Shown piece by piece: positions 8,790 through 20,150 of a stretch of DNA of 64,000 nt. Position numbers and translations under genes: made by a program. The number at the start of each line of letters is the position of its first letter. Within the stretch, counting starts at the first letter, position 1. The DNA is taken from positions 1 through 64,000 of the forward strand of contig NZ_KQ948430.1 in the NCBI RefSeq assembly GCF_001514065.1. Direction: 5' to 3'. The stretch is from Streptomyces antibioticus (lineage in GTDB: Bacteria; Actinomycetota; Actinomycetes; Streptomycetales; Streptomycetaceae). The notes beneath the pieces were generated by a model that worked only from the letters and a program-made list of their open reading frames with translations, had not been told where the DNA came from and ran no database searches.

Positions 8790-9617
8790 TCAGTGTTTGT
8801 CTGAAAGGGACTTCCAGGACACCGGGAAGTCGAAGTAGGTGTCCGGGTAGGGCTCGGGCTTGTAGGTGTAGTGCCACCATTCCTCGGCCAGGTTCACGAA
8901 GCCGAGGCCCTCCAGGGTGGACTTGAGCAGGAGCCGGTTGGCGCGCTGTGTGCCCTGGATGCGGGGGTCGAGGGTGTGGGCGAGGGTGTCGAAGCAGTCG
9001 AATCCGGTGCCCATGTCGACGGAGTTGTCGGGGAAGCGCTGATCCTGGGGCGCGTAGCAGGGTACGAGGGTCTCACCGGGGTGGTAGGGCCGGGTCGGCA
9101 GTGCCGGGAGCTTCACGATCGTGAGGTCCATGGTCGAGCCGCGGCTGTGGCCGGACTTCGCCGCGATGTACCCGTCCTCGAAGAGGCGCGTCTTGTCGAC
9201 GTTCGGGTAGAACTCGCTCTTCATGGCCTGGTCGTCGAGGTCCTCGGCCCAGCGGACGAAGTGGTCGACCGCGCGTTGCGGGCGGTAGCAGTCGTACACC
9301 TTGAGGCTGTAGCCCTGCTTCAGCAGCTTTCCTTGTGCCTTGTGGAGTGCTTCGGCGGCGGGGCGGGTGAGGATGCACAGGGGCTGCCGATAGCCGTCGA
9401 TGCGCTCGCCGACGAAGTTGTGGGGGGTGAAGTAGCGCATCTCCTGGATGATCGTCGGGTCCACGGTTCTGAGCGCGACGAAGTCCTTGGGCGCCTTGGG
9501 TTCCGGCGTCGCCCGGGCGGTCGTGGAGACGGCGGTCACGGTGAGCAGGGCGGCGAGTGCGGTGCCCAGTCCGCGCAGTGCGCGCGAGAGTCGTGTCATG
9601 CCTCTGCCTCTGCCCAT
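8790..9617 (-). CDS. Exported D-alanyl-D-alanine dipeptidase (VanX-like, M15D)
   Basis: Zinc dipeptidase predicted to cleave D-Ala-D-Ala or a related cell-wall dipeptide outside the membrane. The N-terminus has arginines, a hydrophobic stretch (LGTALAALLTVTAVS) and an ARA cleavage site: a secretion signal. The M15 zinc motif SGHSRGSTMD and the downstream EWWHYTY block carry the His/Asp/His ligands and catalytic Glu. At 275 residues it is longer than VanX (about 202) because of the signal peptide and an insert. I chose the ATG at 9617, seven bases after GGGAG; an internal ATG at 9599 is possible. It is alone, without vanH or vanA, so cell-wall turnover is likelier than vancomycin resistance. 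Confidence 0.88.
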   Translation of the reverse strand: MGRGRGMTRLSRALRGLGTALAALLTVTAVSTTARATPEPKAPKDFVALRTVDPTIIQEMRYFTPHNFVGERIDGYRQPLCILTRPAAEALHKAQGKLLKQGYSLKVYDCYRPQRAVDHFVRWAEDLDDQAMKSEFYPNVDKTRLFEDGYIAAKSGHSRGSTMDLTIVKLPALPTRPYHPGETLVPCYAPQDQRFPDNSVDMGTGFDCFDTLAHTLDPRIQGTQRANRLLLKSTLEGLGFVNLAEEWWHYTYKPEPYPDTYFDFPVSWKSLSDKH

Positions 9618-9639
9618 CTCAGGTCTCCCGTGACACACT

Positions 9640-9656
9640 TCTGACGTTCCGTCAGA
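9640..9656. promoter_or_regulatory. Inverted-repeat operator candidate upstream of DUF35-thiolase operon
   Basis: TCTGACG-TTC-CGTCAGA is a perfect 7-base inverted repeat around a 3-base spacer, 20 bases before the TTG start of the DUF35 gene. The core CTGACG-N3-CGTCAG recurs exactly at 57479-57493 in front of another lipid/CoA-type operon. Size and symmetry suit a TetR-family repressor; the regulator is not identified. Confidence 0.7.
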
Positions 9657-9676
9657 TTTGCTGCCGGGGAGGAATC

Positions 9677-10126
9677 TTGTCACGTGCACGCACTCCTGTG
9701 GTCGAGGGATGGTTCGGCGGCGAGGGGGACGCGTTCTCCCTGCTGGGCACCCGCTGCTCCGGCTGCGCCTCGGTCTTCTTCCCCCGCGAGGACGTCCATT
9801 GCCGCAATCCGCGGTGCGCGGGCGGCGAACTGGCCGAGGTGCCGCTGTCGCGGCGGGGGCGCGTGTGGTCCTACACGGACGGCCGGTACCGGCCTCCGTC
9901 ACCCTATGTGACCGATCCGGAACTTCCGTGGGAGCCGTACGCGTTGATCGCTGTGGAGCTGCCGGCGGAGCGGATCGTGGTTCTCGGGCAGGGGGTGCCG
10001 GGGCTGAGCGTCGGCGATCTGGCGGTGGGCATGGAGGTGGAGGTCGTGCCCGGCGTGCTCCATGAGGACGCGGGGACGGTGTGGACGACCTGGCAGTGGC
10101 GGCCGACGAAGGGGGTGAAGGCATGA
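9677..10126 (+). CDS. DUF35 OB-fold protein with zinc ribbon
   Basis: Small partner protein of thiolase-like enzymes. The 149-residue sequence has the rubredoxin-like zinc ribbon CSGCASVFFP...CRNPRC (about residues 27-46) followed by an OB-fold domain with RGRVWSYTD and a C-terminal PGVLHED segment, the DUF35 layout. Proteins of this type bind acyl-CoA and work with adjacent non-condensing thiolases, for example in side-chain retro-aldol or thiolysis steps. The TTG at 9677 is preceded by GGGGAGG; no better start exists. The stop overlaps the ATG of the thiolase gene by four bases (ATGA), so the two are translationally coupled. Confidence 0.87.
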   Translation: MSRARTPVVEGWFGGEGDAFSLLGTRCSGCASVFFPREDVHCRNPRCAGGELAEVPLSRRGRVWSYTDGRYRPPSPYVTDPELPWEPYALIAVELPAERIVVLGQGVPGLSVGDLAVGMEVEVVPGVLHEDAGTVWTTWQWRPTKGVKA

Positions 10127-11313
10127 CCGGTGAGGTGGCGGTGCTCGGCGCGGGGATGCATCCCTGGGGCAAGTGGGGGCGCAGTTTCGTCGAGTACGGG
10201 GCCACGGCGGCCCGCGCGGCGCTCGCCGACGCCGGGCTGGGGTGGCGTGAGGTCGGCTCGATCGTCGGCGCGGACACGGTGCGTGGCGGTTATCCGGGGT
10301 ACGTGGCCGGGGCGACGTTCGCGAAGGCGCTGGGCTGGCAGGGGGCCCGGGTCACGAGCGTGTACGCGGCGTGCGCGTCAGGGGCGCAGGCGGTCAACGC
10401 CGCGCGGGCCCAGATCCTTTCGGGGTTGGCGGACGTGGTGCTCGTGGTGGGGGCGGACGCGGCGCCCAAGGGGTTCTTCCGGCCCGCGGGCGGGGATCGG
10501 CCCGACGACCCCGACTGGCTGCGGTTCCGCGTGCTCGGGGCGACCAATCCGACGTACTTCGGGCTGTACGCGCGGCGGCGGATGGCTGTCCACGGGGACA
10601 CGGTGGAGGACTTCGCACAGGTCAAGGTGAAGAACTCGGCGATGGGCACGCTGAATCCGTACGCGCGCTACCGCAAGCGGGTCACCGGTGAAGAGGTCGC
10701 CGCCTCCGCGGTGGTCGCCGATCCGCTGCGGCTGCTCGACATCTGCGCGACCTCCGACGGCGGGGCCGCGCTGGTGCTGTCCAGCATGGAGTTCGCGCGT
10801 CGCCATGGCGTGGCGGAGCCGGTGCGCATCCGCGCGGTGTCGACGGTGACGCCGCGGTACCCGAACACCGTGCTGGACCTGCCCGACATCGCGACGGACT
10901 CCGCGGTGGCGGTGGAGCCGGCCTCGCAGACGTTCCGGGAGTCGATCGCCGGGGCCGCCTACGAGGAGGCGGGCATCGGCCCTGAGGATCTCTCCCTTGC
11001 CGAGGTCTACGACCTGTCCACCGCCCTGGAGTTGCAGTGGTACGAGGACCTCGGGCTGTGCGGTGCGGGTGAGGGGGCCAAGCTGTTGCGGGAGGGCGCC
11101 ACGAGCCTCGGCGGGCGCATACCCGTGAACCCGAGCGGAGGGCTGGCGTCCTTCGGGGAGGCGGTTCCGGCACAGGCGATCGCCCAAGTGTGCGAGCTCA
11201 CCTGGCAGTTGCGGGGCGATGCAGGCGACCGGCAGGTGGCCGGGGCCCGGGTGGGGATCACGGCGAACCAGGGTCTGTTCGGGCACGGGTCGGCGGTGGT
11301 CGCGGTGCGGTGA
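10123..11313 (+). CDS. Thiolase-superfamily protein (lipid-transfer type)
   Basis: Thiolase-fold protein of 396 residues of the SCP-x/lipid-transfer class, expected to act on a CoA-bound lipid together with the DUF35 protein encoded just upstream. Visible blocks include SVYAACASGAQAVNAA (nucleophile-loop cysteine), DICATSDGGAALVL in the middle and the C-terminal VNPSGGLASFGEAVPAQAI. The C-terminal region ends with GITANQGLFGHGSAVVAV, lacking the usual cysteine of degradative thiolases, which fits the non-canonical DUF35-partnered class. It starts at an ATG overlapping the upstream stop. The substrate, possibly a steroid or branched lipid, cannot be told from sequence alone. Confidence 0.88.
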   Translation: MTGEVAVLGAGMHPWGKWGRSFVEYGATAARAALADAGLGWREVGSIVGADTVRGGYPGYVAGATFAKALGWQGARVTSVYAACASGAQAVNAARAQILSGLADVVLVVGADAAPKGFFRPAGGDRPDDPDWLRFRVLGATNPTYFGLYARRRMAVHGDTVEDFAQVKVKNSAMGTLNPYARYRKRVTGEEVAASAVVADPLRLLDICATSDGGAALVLSSMEFARRHGVAEPVRIRAVSTVTPRYPNTVLDLPDIATDSAVAVEPASQTFRESIAGAAYEEAGIGPEDLSLAEVYDLSTALELQWYEDLGLCGAGEGAKLLREGATSLGGRIPVNPSGGLASFGEAVPAQAIAQVCELTWQLRGDAGDRQVAGARVGITANQGLFGHGSAVVAVR

Positions 11314-11434
11314 AGCCGGCGGCCGGAGCCGGAGGGCAAGGGCTTTCCCGTACGCTGCGTGATCACCCGGGAATCCTGCGTGAACGTCTCATGAACTGGG
11401 CTCGGGCGTGCGCCCGCGGCGCCATCATGCTCCC

Positions 11435-13072
11435 GTGCCCTCCTGGACGGATACTCTCCGCTTCGCCTTCCAACCGGTGGTCAACCTGTCGACCGGCGCG
11501 GTCGCGGGGCTGGAGATACTCGCCCGCCCGGAGACCGGCGACGTCCTCGCCGAGGCCCGTCGTGATCCGGAACTCGACGGCAGGCTTGCGGTCTCGGCGG
11601 TCCGCGCGGCCGCGCGCAAGGAGACGTTGCTTCCGCTGCACGTCAACGTGTTCGCGGCGACCCTCGCCGACCTCGGTGGGCTCACTCCGCTGCACACCGC
11701 GGTGCGGGAGGCGGGCAGGCTGCCGTGGGAGGTGACGGTCGACATCTCGCCGCCGTACACGCACGTGCCGCAGCAGGCGCTCCTGGAGGCCGTGGGCGCG
11801 CTGCGCGGCCAGGGTTTCCGGATCAGTGCGGACGGGGTCGGGGACGGCGACGTACCGCTGCGGCTGCTCACGGACATGGCGCCCGACCTGGTGAAGCTCG
11901 ACGCGTCGCTGCTCGTCCGGCCCGCGGCGGTGCGGGCGATGCGCACGCTGTGCGAGCAGCTCGGGGCGCTGTTGTCGGTGGAGGGGGTGGAGACGGAACT
12001 CCAGTGCGCTGCCGCGGTGGCGGCCGGTGCGCAGCTGGCGCAGGGCGAGTTGTTCGCGCCGCCGGCCCGGCTGCCCGCCGCGGACGTATACGTTCCGCCC
12101 CGCTCCCCCGGTGCCGCCGCGCTGCCGCGGTCGGGGCCTTCGGTGCGGCAGTTCGTGCGGCCCGCCGCGTTGCTGCCCGTCACCGCGTCGGCGGGGCAGG
12201 TGCGGGCGCTGCTGACGGGGTCGCCGGAGGTGTCCGGGGTGCTGCTCGTGGACGCGCACGGGGTGCCGGTCCGATCGGTGCACCGGTCCCGGTTCCTGCT
12301 GTCGATGTCCGGGCGGTACGGGCACGCCCTCTACGCCGACCGGCCGGCCGCCAAGCTGGGCGACGCGCCTCGCACGGTGGGTGTCGACGCCACCGCGTGG
12401 GAGGTCCTGGACGTGGTGGCGGTCGGTGGGCGGGACCGTACGTCGGACGATGTGGCCGTCGTGGACCGGTACGGCCGGTGCGTGGGCGTCGTCCGTCTCG
12501 CGGACCTGGTGCGGGCGCTGGCCGAGTCCCGGGTGGAGGAGGCGGTCGGGCTCAATCCGCTGACCCGGCTGCCGGGTTCGGACGCGATCACCGGCGAAGT
12601 GGACCGGCGGATCGCGGACGGGCGGGCGTTCGCGCTGAGCTGGCTGGACGTGGACCACTTCAAGCAGGTCAACGACGGGGCCGGCTTCGCGGCGGGCGAC
12701 GAGCTGATCCGGTCGGTGGGACGGGCGTTGCAGCGTTCGGCGTCCGACAGGACGCGCGTGGGTCACATCGGCGGCGACGACTTCCTGGTCCTGGCCGATC
12801 CGGAGGGGCTGGATCCGGTGGCGGTGTCCATGCTGGACGCGCCCTGGTCGGCGGGTGGCCGTCCCGTGTCGTTGTCCCTGGCCACGGTGGTGTGCGCACC
12901 GGGCAGCGTCACGGACCACCGGCAGGCGGCCGCGTGTCTCGCGCCGCTCAAGAAGGCCGCGAAGTCACTGAGCGGGGCCAGCTGGGTCCTGGGGCACGCG
13001 GGGCTGCCCGGGCACCAGATCCGGCGAGGGGCGGACGCCGCCACCCCGGCGGGGTTCCCCGGCCCCCGCTGA
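11435..13072 (+). CDS. EAL-GGDEF cyclic-di-GMP protein with degenerate EAL domain
   Basis: Soluble signalling protein of 545 residues, in the unusual order EAL, CBS-like middle, GGDEF. The N-terminal EAL domain has EIL instead of EAL, VDIS where the ExxES block should be, and ADGVGDG instead of DDFGTG, losing at least one metal-binding aspartate, so phosphodiesterase activity is doubtful; VEGVET and KLD are kept. The C-terminal domain has LDVDHFKQVND, GDELI and the active-site loop GGDDF, close to the GGDEF consensus and possibly active as a cyclase. The start is uncertain: GTG 11435 fits the domain edge, GTG 11408 is also in frame, and neither has a clear ribosome site. Confidence 0.85.
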   Translation: MPSWTDTLRFAFQPVVNLSTGAVAGLEILARPETGDVLAEARRDPELDGRLAVSAVRAAARKETLLPLHVNVFAATLADLGGLTPLHTAVREAGRLPWEVTVDISPPYTHVPQQALLEAVGALRGQGFRISADGVGDGDVPLRLLTDMAPDLVKLDASLLVRPAAVRAMRTLCEQLGALLSVEGVETELQCAAAVAAGAQLAQGELFAPPARLPAADVYVPPRSPGAAALPRSGPSVRQFVRPAALLPVTASAGQVRALLTGSPEVSGVLLVDAHGVPVRSVHRSRFLLSMSGRYGHALYADRPAAKLGDAPRTVGVDATAWEVLDVVAVGGRDRTSDDVAVVDRYGRCVGVVRLADLVRALAESRVEEAVGLNPLTRLPGSDAITGEVDRRIADGRAFALSWLDVDHFKQVNDGAGFAAGDELIRSVGRALQRSASDRTRVGHIGGDDFLVLADPEGLDPVAVSMLDAPWSAGGRPVSLSLATVVCAPGSVTDHRQAAACLAPLKKAAKSLSGASWVLGHAGLPGHQIRRGADAATPAGFPGPR

Positions 13073-13390
13073 GCGCGGGCTCCCTGCGCGTCGCCGAGGT
13101 CGCCCTCAACGGTTGTCGTCCGCGTCCTTGACGCCCCCTGGACACCGGTGAACACTTCCGATGTCAGTCGACATCGCCGTACATTCTCGGCGTATCCACG
13201 CACTGCGCCAGGCAGGCTCAGCTGCTCCGAGGCCCGTTCCCCCACGGGCGATTCGACTGCGACGGCACGCTCGTCACGGATGCCGGGCGGGGCGCGGGAC
13301 CTCCTCGTCCCCGGCTGAAGTCGCTGTGGGAAACGCACCCTGCACGAAGGACCGGGGTCGAACACCCCGGGCCGGGGCCAAGGAGCCGCC
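13073..13390. promoter_or_regulatory. Control region of glpFK
   Basis: This 318-base gap has no gene. It contains an inverted repeat CGATGTC-AGTC-GACATCG (13159-13176), about 215 bases before glpF, which could be a repressor site, and a small hairpin CCGGGG-N7-CCCCGG (13352-13370) in the probable leader, ending eight bases before the AAGGAG ribosome site of glpF (13379-13384). In S. coelicolor the glycerol operon is controlled by GylR, but no gylR-like gene is next to this copy. Confidence 0.55.
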
Positions 13391-14116
13391 ATGAGCAACG
13401 GAGACATATTTGTCGGTGAGATCATCGGCACCGCGATCCTGATCCTGTTCGGCACCGGAGTGGTCGCCGCCGTCGTACTCAACTACTCGAAGGCGAAGGA
13501 CGCGGGCTGGGTGGTCATCGCGTTCGGCTGGGGTTTCGGCGTGCTCGCCGGCGCCTACACGGCCGCGCCGCTGTCCGGGGGCCATCTCAATCCGGCCGTG
13601 ACCATCGGTATCGCCGTCGACACCGGCGACTGGGACAAGGTGCCGATCTACATCGCGGGGCAGATGGTCGGCGCCGTTCTCGGCGCGGTGCTGTGCTGGC
13701 TGGTGTACTACGCGCAGTTCCAGGCCAACGCCGAGGAGGACCTGGCCCAGCCGACGCTGGGGATCTTCTCCACGGCGCCCGCGATCCGCAATCCCGTCGC
13801 CAACCTCGTCACCGAGATCATCGCGACCATCGGGCTGGTGCTGCCCATCCTGGCGTTCGGCCTGACCAAGGGGCTCGGCGAGTCCGGCACCGCGATCCTG
13901 ATCGTCGCGTTCCTGGTGACCGGCATCGGTCTGTCCCTCGGCGGCCCCACGGGTTACGCCATCAACCCGGCCCGTGACCTGGGCCCGCGCATCACCCACG
14001 CCTTGCTCCCGATCCCCAACAAGGGCACGTCGGACTGGGGTTACGCGTGGATCCCGGTGGTGGGACCGCTGATCGGCGGCGCGCTGTCCGGGCTCATCTT
14101 CAACGCAGCCTTCTGA
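13391..14116 (+). CDS. glpF: Glycerol uptake facilitator (aquaglyceroporin)
   Basis: Membrane channel of the MIP family allowing glycerol to diffuse into the cell. The 241-residue protein has six hydrophobic helices and both half-helix NPA motifs: HLNPAVT (about residues 66-72) and [12 protein letters not shown] (about residues 191-202). The aspartate right after the second NPAR is the usual mark of glycerol facilitators over water-only channels. The ATG is preceded by AAGGAG. The glycerol kinase gene follows after 22 bases. Unlike the classical gylCABX operon, neither a gylR gene upstream nor a glycerol-3-phosphate dehydrogenase gene downstream is present. Confidence 0.94.
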   Translation: MSNGDIFVGEIIGTAILILFGTGVVAAVVLNYSKAKDAGWVVIAFGWGFGVLAGAYTAAPLSGGHLNPAVTIGIAVDTGDWDKVPIYIAGQMVGAVLGAVLCWLVYYAQFQANAEEDLAQPTLGIFSTAPAIRNPVANLVTEIIATIGLVLPILAFGLTKGLGESGTAILIVAFLVTGIGLSLGGPTGYAINPARDLGPRITHALLPIPNKGTSDWGYAWIPVVGPLIGGALSGLIFNAAF

Positions 14117-14138
14117 AGGAACCGACGAAGGGGACGTC

Positions 14139-15650
<1,512 letters not shown>

Positions 15651-15705
15651 CCGCACGCGCGCGTGCGGTCGTAGCACCGGCCTCACGCGCGTGCGGCCGT
15701 GAGCG

Positions 15706-15739
15706 CGGCCCGTACCCCGGTCGGCGGGGGTACGGGCCG
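15706..15739. terminator. Bidirectional terminator between glpK and cvnD
   Basis: Perfect 13-base stem CGGCCCGTACCCC (15706-15718) with GGGGTACGGGCCG (15727-15739) and an 8-base loop, lying between the convergent stops of glpK and the conservon GTPase gene. A CG-rich palindrome (CCGCACGCGCGCGTGCGG) at 15651-15668 sits just upstream and may be a second, weaker hairpin. Confidence 0.85.
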
Positions 15740-15754
15740 TTCCCGTGTCGACTG

Positions 15755-16363
15755 TCAGCTCGTGACGGCGGCTCTGCGGCGCTCCGCCGCCTGTGCCATC
15801 GCGTGCCGGACGACACCGATGAGGACCTCCTTGACCGACTCGCGGTCCCGGGCGTCGGTCAGCACCAGCGGCACGTCCTGGTCCAGGTCGAGGGCCTGGC
15901 GGACGTCCTCGGTCGGGTAACGGGCCGCTCCTTCGAAGCAGTTGACGCCGACCAGGAAGGGTATGGAGCGCCGCTCGAAGTAGTCGATCGCGGCGAAGCT
16001 GTCCTCCAGGCGGCGCGTGTCGGCGAGGACGACGGCTCCGAGGGCGCCCTCGGAGAGCTCGTCCCACATGAACCAGAACCGCTCCTGGCCGGGTGTGCCG
16101 AAGAGGTACAGCACCAGGTCCTCGCGCAGGGTGATGCGCCCGAAGTCCATGGCCACGGTGGTGGTGCGCTTGCCTTCCACGCCGCTGGTGTCGTCGACCG
16201 GGCGTCCTGCCTCGGTGAGCAGTTCCTCGGTGCGCAGCGGTCTGATCTCGCTGACCGCGCCGACGAGCGTGGTCTTGCCCACGCCGAAGCCGCCGGCCAC
16301 GAGGATCTTGAGCGTGACGGGCTCGACCGGGGGCTTTCCGCGCTCAGAACGCCCGAAGATCAT
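15755..16363 (-). CDS. cvnD: Conservon small GTPase (CvnD-type)
   Basis: Ras-like/MglA-related GTP-binding protein of 202 residues, the D member of actinobacterial conservons, believed to act with the CvnA sensor, CvnB roadblock and CvnC proteins in a membrane-associated switch. The G1 loop [15 protein letters not shown], the G3 motif [16 protein letters not shown] and VNCFEGA (G4-like) are visible. The ATG at 16363 is preceded by GGAGAAGAGATCA and lies within the last codons of the oxoprolinase gene (20-base overlap), so its translation is probably coupled to that gene. Normally cvnD follows cvnC directly; here a 3.7-kb gene separates them. Confidence 0.92.
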   Translation of the reverse strand: MIFGRSERGKPPVEPVTLKILVAGGFGVGKTTLVGAVSEIRPLRTEELLTEAGRPVDDTSGVEGKRTTTVAMDFGRITLREDLVLYLFGTPGQERFWFMWDELSEGALGAVVLADTRRLEDSFAAIDYFERRSIPFLVGVNCFEGAARYPTEDVRQALDLDQDVPLVLTDARDRESVKEVLIGVVRHAMAQAAERRRAAVTS

Positions 16364-19300
16364 TGATCTCTTCTCCTGCTGGATGGGGGTGGGGCGACGG
16401 TGGGCCGTAGCCTCCACCGCCGGGGGTTTCGATGACAAGTACATCGCCGGGACGGACGTCGGCCGCGTCGCTGCCGCCGAGCCTCGTGACCGTCCCGTCG
16501 GCACGCTCCACGCGGTTGGCGCCCAGTGCACCGGGTTCGCCGCCTTCCATGCCGTACGGCGGGACCCGGCGGTGCTGGGACAGCGTGGAGACGGTCATGG
16601 GCTCCAGGAAGCGGATGCGGCGCACCGCGCCGTCGCCGCCGCGCCAGCGTCCGGCGCCGCCGCTGCCCTCCCGGACGGCGAACTCGTCGAGCCGCACGGG
16701 CAGTCGCCACTCCAGGACCTCGGGGTCGGTGAGCCGCGAGTTGGTCATGTGGGTCTGTACGACGGGCGCGCCCGGGAAGCCGTCGCCCGCGCCGGAGCCG
16801 GACGCGACCGTCTCGTAGTACTGGTGGCGGGCGTTGCCGAAGGTCACGTTGTTCATGGTCCCGGAGCCCTCGGCCTGGACGCCGAGCGCCGCGTACAGGG
16901 CGCCGGTGATGGCCTGCGAGGTCTCGACGTTGCCGGCGACGACCGCGGCGGGTGGCTCGGGGGCGAGCATGGAGCCGGGCGGCACGATGATCCGCAGGGG
17001 CCTCAGACAGCCGTCGTTGAGGGGGATGTCGTCGGCGACGAGGGTGCGGAAGACGTACAGCACCGCGGCGTTGACCACCGCGAACGGGGCGTTGAAGTTG
17101 CTGTCCAGCTGCGCGGACGAGCCCGTGAAGTCGACCGTCGCGGAGCGGTTCTCGCGGTCCACGCGCACGCGTACCCGGATCGTCGCGCCGGAGTCGGTCT
17201 CGTACGCGTACTCGCCGTCGTCGAGGGTGTCGACGACCCGGCGCACCGATTCCTCGGCGTTGTCCTGGACGTGGCGCATGTAGGCCTGGACGACGTCGAG
17301 TCCGTACGTCTCGATCATGCGGGTGACTTCGTCGACGCCCTTGCGGTTGGCAGCGATCTGGGCCCGCAGGTCGGCGAGGTTGGTCCTCGGGTTGCGGGAG
17401 GGGTAGCGCGTCTCCGTGAGCAGGCGGAGGGTCTCCTCCTCGCGGAAGCGGCCGTTCTCGGCGAGGAGCCAGTTGTCGAAGAGGATGCCCTCCTCCTCGA
17501 TGCTGCGGCTGTCGGCCGGCATGGAGCCCGGGGCGATGCCGCCGATCTCGGCGTGGTGGCCGCGGGAGGCGACGTAGAAGAGGACCTCGCGGTCACTCTC
17601 CGTGTCTCCGGGGGCCGACGCGTCGAAGACCGGGGTGATCACCGTGACGTCCGGCAGGTGTGTGCCGCCGTGGTACGGATCGTTGACGGCGTAGGTGTCA
17701 CCCGGTCGCATCGCCGAGCCGCGACGCCGGATGACCTCCTTGACGCTGGTGCCCATCGACCCCAGGTGGACGGGGATGTGCGGGGCGTTGGCCACCAGGT
17801 TTCCGTCCGGGTCGAAGAGCGCGCAGGAGAAGTCGAGGCGTTCCTTGATGTTGACGGACTGGGCCGTGGACTCCAGCCGGGCGCCCATCTGTTCGGCGAT
17901 GGACATGAAGAGGTTGTTGAAGACCTCGAGAATAACCGGGTCGACTCTCGTGTCGAGATCGGAACTCTGCGTGACCGCCACGCGTTCCATGACCAGATGC
18001 CCGTCGTCTCGCGCCACGGCCTGCCAGCCGTCGTCGACGACGGTCGTGGCACTGGCCTCGGTGATGATCGCCGGGCCGGTGACGGTCTCGCCGGGAGGCA
18101 GTTCCTCGCGGCGGTGGAGGGGGACGTCGCGCCAGGTGCCGCCCGTGTGGAGGCGGACGGTCTCGGGGGCGGCGGGGCGGCCTTCGTACGGGGCGAGGGC
18201 CGACAGATCGGGGGGTTGAGTGATGCCGGTGGCTTCCACGGAGAGGGCTTCGACGACGATCGGGCGGTCGAGCGTGAAGGAGTACGTGGCGCGATGACGT
18301 GCTTCGAAGGCGTCGCGCATCACGGCGGGTTCGGTCAGCTCGACGGTGAGGGCGGTGTCGGTTCCGTCGTAGCGGAGCTGGGCGCGGCGGGTGATCCGGA
18401 CACGGTCGTCGGGGACGTCCTCGGCGCGGAGTTCGGCGCGGGCGGCGCTCTCCAGGTCGTCGGCGGTCTTGAGGACGCCCGGCATCGAGGCGGCCTCCAG
18501 AGGTGCCTCGACAGACTGTTCGCGCATGGCGGTGGTGTCGGCGAGGCCGATGCCGAGCGCGGAGAGGACCCCGGCCATGGGGGGTACGAGGACGGTGCGC
18601 ATGCCGAGCGAGTCGGCGACCATGCAGGCGTGCTGGCCGCCGGCTCCGCCGAAGGTGGTGAGCGCGTAGCGGGTGACGTCGTGGCCCTTCTGGACGGAGA
18701 TCCGCTTGACGGCGTTGGCGATGTTGGCGACCGCGATCTGGAGGTAGCCCTCGGCGACCTGTTCGGGGGTGCGGTCGTCGCCGGTCCGTTCGCGGATCTC
18801 GCGCGTGAGGGCGGCGAAGCGGTCGCGGACGAGTTGCGCGTCCAGGGGCTGGTCGCCGTCGGGGCCGAACACGTTGGGGAAATGGGCGGGTTGGATGCGG
18901 CCGAGCATGACGTTGGCGTCGGTGACGGCGAGCGGGCCGCCCGCGCGGTAGCAGGCGGGGCCCGGGTCCGCGCCCGCCGAGTCCGGCCCTACGCGGTAGC
19001 GGGAGCCGTCGAAGTGGAGGACCGAACCGCCGCCGGCCGCGACGGTGTGGATGTCGAGCATGGGGGCGCGCAGCCGGACTCCGGCGATCTGCGTGGTGAA
19101 GACCCGTTCGTACTCGCCCGCGTAGTGCGAGACGTCGGTCGACGTGCCGCCCATGTCGAAGCCGATGACCCGGTCGAAGCCCGCGAGCTGCGACATCCGG
19201 GCCATGCCGACGATGCCACCGGCGGGCCCGGACAGGATGGCGTCCTTGCCGCGGAACTGACCGGCCTCGGTGAGACCGCCGTTGGACTGCATGAACATCA

Positions 19301-20009
19301 GCCGCACACCGTCGAGTTCACCGGCGACCCGCTCGACGTACCGGCGCAGGACGGGCGAGAGGTAGGCGTCGACGACGGCGGTGTCCCCGCGCGGGACGAG
19401 CTTCATCAGGGGGCTGACCTCACTGGAGAGCGAGATCTGCGGGAATCCGATGCGGGCGGCGAGCGCGCCGACGGCCTGTTCGTGGGCGGGGTGGAGGTGG
19501 CTGTGCATGCAGACGACGGCGACCGCGCGGATCCCGTCGTCGTAGGCCTGCCGAAGGGGCTCGGCGAGGGCGTCCAGGTCGGGGGTGCGCAGGACGGTGC
19601 CGTCGGCGGCGATGCGTTCGTCGACCTCGATCACACGCTCGTGGAGCAGTTCGGGCAGTTCGATGCGCCGGGCGAAGATGCGGGGCCGGTTCTGGTAGGC
19701 GATGCGCAGGGCGTCGCGGAAGCCGCGGGTGACGATCAGGAGGGTGCGCTCGCCCTTGCGCTCCAGCAGGGCGTTGGTGGCGACGGTGGTGCCCATGCGG
19801 ACGGCTTCCACCGGGTCCTGGGAGCCGCCCAGGAGGTGGGTCACTCCGGTGACGGCCGCGTCTGCGACGGAGGGCTCGTCCCTCGTGCGGGCCGGGGCGG
19901 GGCTGTCGGAGAGCAGCTTGTGGATGAGCAGCCGGCCGTCCGGGCGGCGCGCGACGATGTCGGTGAAGGTGCCGCCCCGGTCGACCCAGAACTGCCAGCC
20001 TGTCGTCAC
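16344..20009 (-). CDS. Fused 5-oxoprolinase/hydantoinase (HyuA-HyuB type)
   Basis: ATP-dependent amidohydrolase of 1221 residues in the OPLAH/hydantoinase family, predicted to open 5-oxo-L-proline to glutamate or a hydantoin to its carbamoyl acid. The A half starts [18 protein letters not shown] and contains [16 protein letters not shown], the actin-like ATPase loops; the B half begins near [20 protein letters not shown] and has IPVHLGSMG and HYGGT-type metal-site blocks ([12 protein letters not shown]). Both halves are in one chain, as in eukaryotic 5-oxoprolinase. The GTG at 20009 has GGGGAGACGGAC before it. The gene sits inside a conservon, 141 bases after cvnC, and overlaps cvnD by 20 bases. 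The true substrate is open. Confidence 0.9.
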   Translation of the reverse strand: MTTGWQFWVDRGGTFTDIVARRPDGRLLIHKLLSDSPAPARTRDEPSVADAAVTGVTHLLGGSQDPVEAVRMGTTVATNALLERKGERTLLIVTRGFRDALRIAYQNRPRIFARRIELPELLHERVIEVDERIAADGTVLRTPDLDALAEPLRQAYDDGIRAVAVVCMHSHLHPAHEQAVGALAARIGFPQISLSSEVSPLMKLVPRGDTAVVDAYLSPVLRRYVERVAGELDGVRLMFMQSNGGLTEAGQFRGKDAILSGPAGGIVGMARMSQLAGFDRVIGFDMGGTSTDVSHYAGEYERVFTTQIAGVRLRAPMLDIHTVAAGGGSVLHFDGSRYRVGPDSAGADPGPACYRAGGPLAVTDANVMLGRIQPAHFPNVFGPDGDQPLDAQLVRDRFAALTREIRERTGDDRTPEQVAEGYLQIAVANIANAVKRISVQKGHDVTRYALTTFGGAGGQHACMVADSLGMRTVLVPPMAGVLSALGIGLADTTAMREQSVEAPLEAASMPGVLKTADDLESAARAELRAEDVPDDRVRITRRAQLRYDGTDTALTVELTEPAVMRDAFEARHRATYSFTLDRPIVVEALSVEATGITQPPDLSALAPYEGRPAAPETVRLHTGGTWRDVPLHRREELPPGETVTGPAIITEASATTVVDDGWQAVARDDGHLVMERVAVTQSSDLDTRVDPVILEVFNNLFMSIAEQMGARLESTAQSVNIKERLDFSCALFDPDGNLVANAPHIPVHLGSMGTSVKEVIRRRGSAMRPGDTYAVNDPYHGGTHLPDVTVITPVFDASAPGDTESDREVLFYVASRGHHAEIGGIAPGSMPADSRSIEEEGILFDNWLLAENGRFREEETLRLLTETRYPSRNPRTNLADLRAQIAANRKGVDEVTRMIETYGLDVVQAYMRHVQDNAEESVRRVVDTLDDGEYAYETDSGATIRVRVRVDRENRSATVDFTGSSAQLDSNFNAPFAVVNAAVLYVFRTLVADDIPLNDGCLRPLRIIVPPGSMLAPEPPAAVVAGNVETSQAITGALYAALGVQAEGSGTMNNVTFGNARHQYYETVASGSGAGDGFPGAPVVQTHMTNSRLTDPEVLEWRLPVRLDEFAVREGSGGAGRWRGGDGAVRRIRFLEPMTVSTLSQHRRVPPYGMEGGEPGALGANRVERADGTVTRLGGSDAADVRPGDVLVIETPGGGGYGPPSPHPHPAGEEINDLRAF

Positions 20010-20150
20010 GTCCGTCTCCCCGATCGTGCTGTTCGGCACCGTGTCCGCGGGCCGGCGGCCGGCCGCCCGCGGAGGTCGTCGACGATCAGTCGGATCATAT
20101 CGGGAGGGCTGTGCCGGCGCCCGCCCGCTCCGCGCGGGCAGGGCCTTGCC

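Noticed and set aside
8790-9617. Vancomycin-resistance role for the VanX-like dipeptidase
   Set aside because: No vanH, vanA or vanRS neighbours, and it has an export signal, so peptidoglycan dipeptide turnover is more likely.
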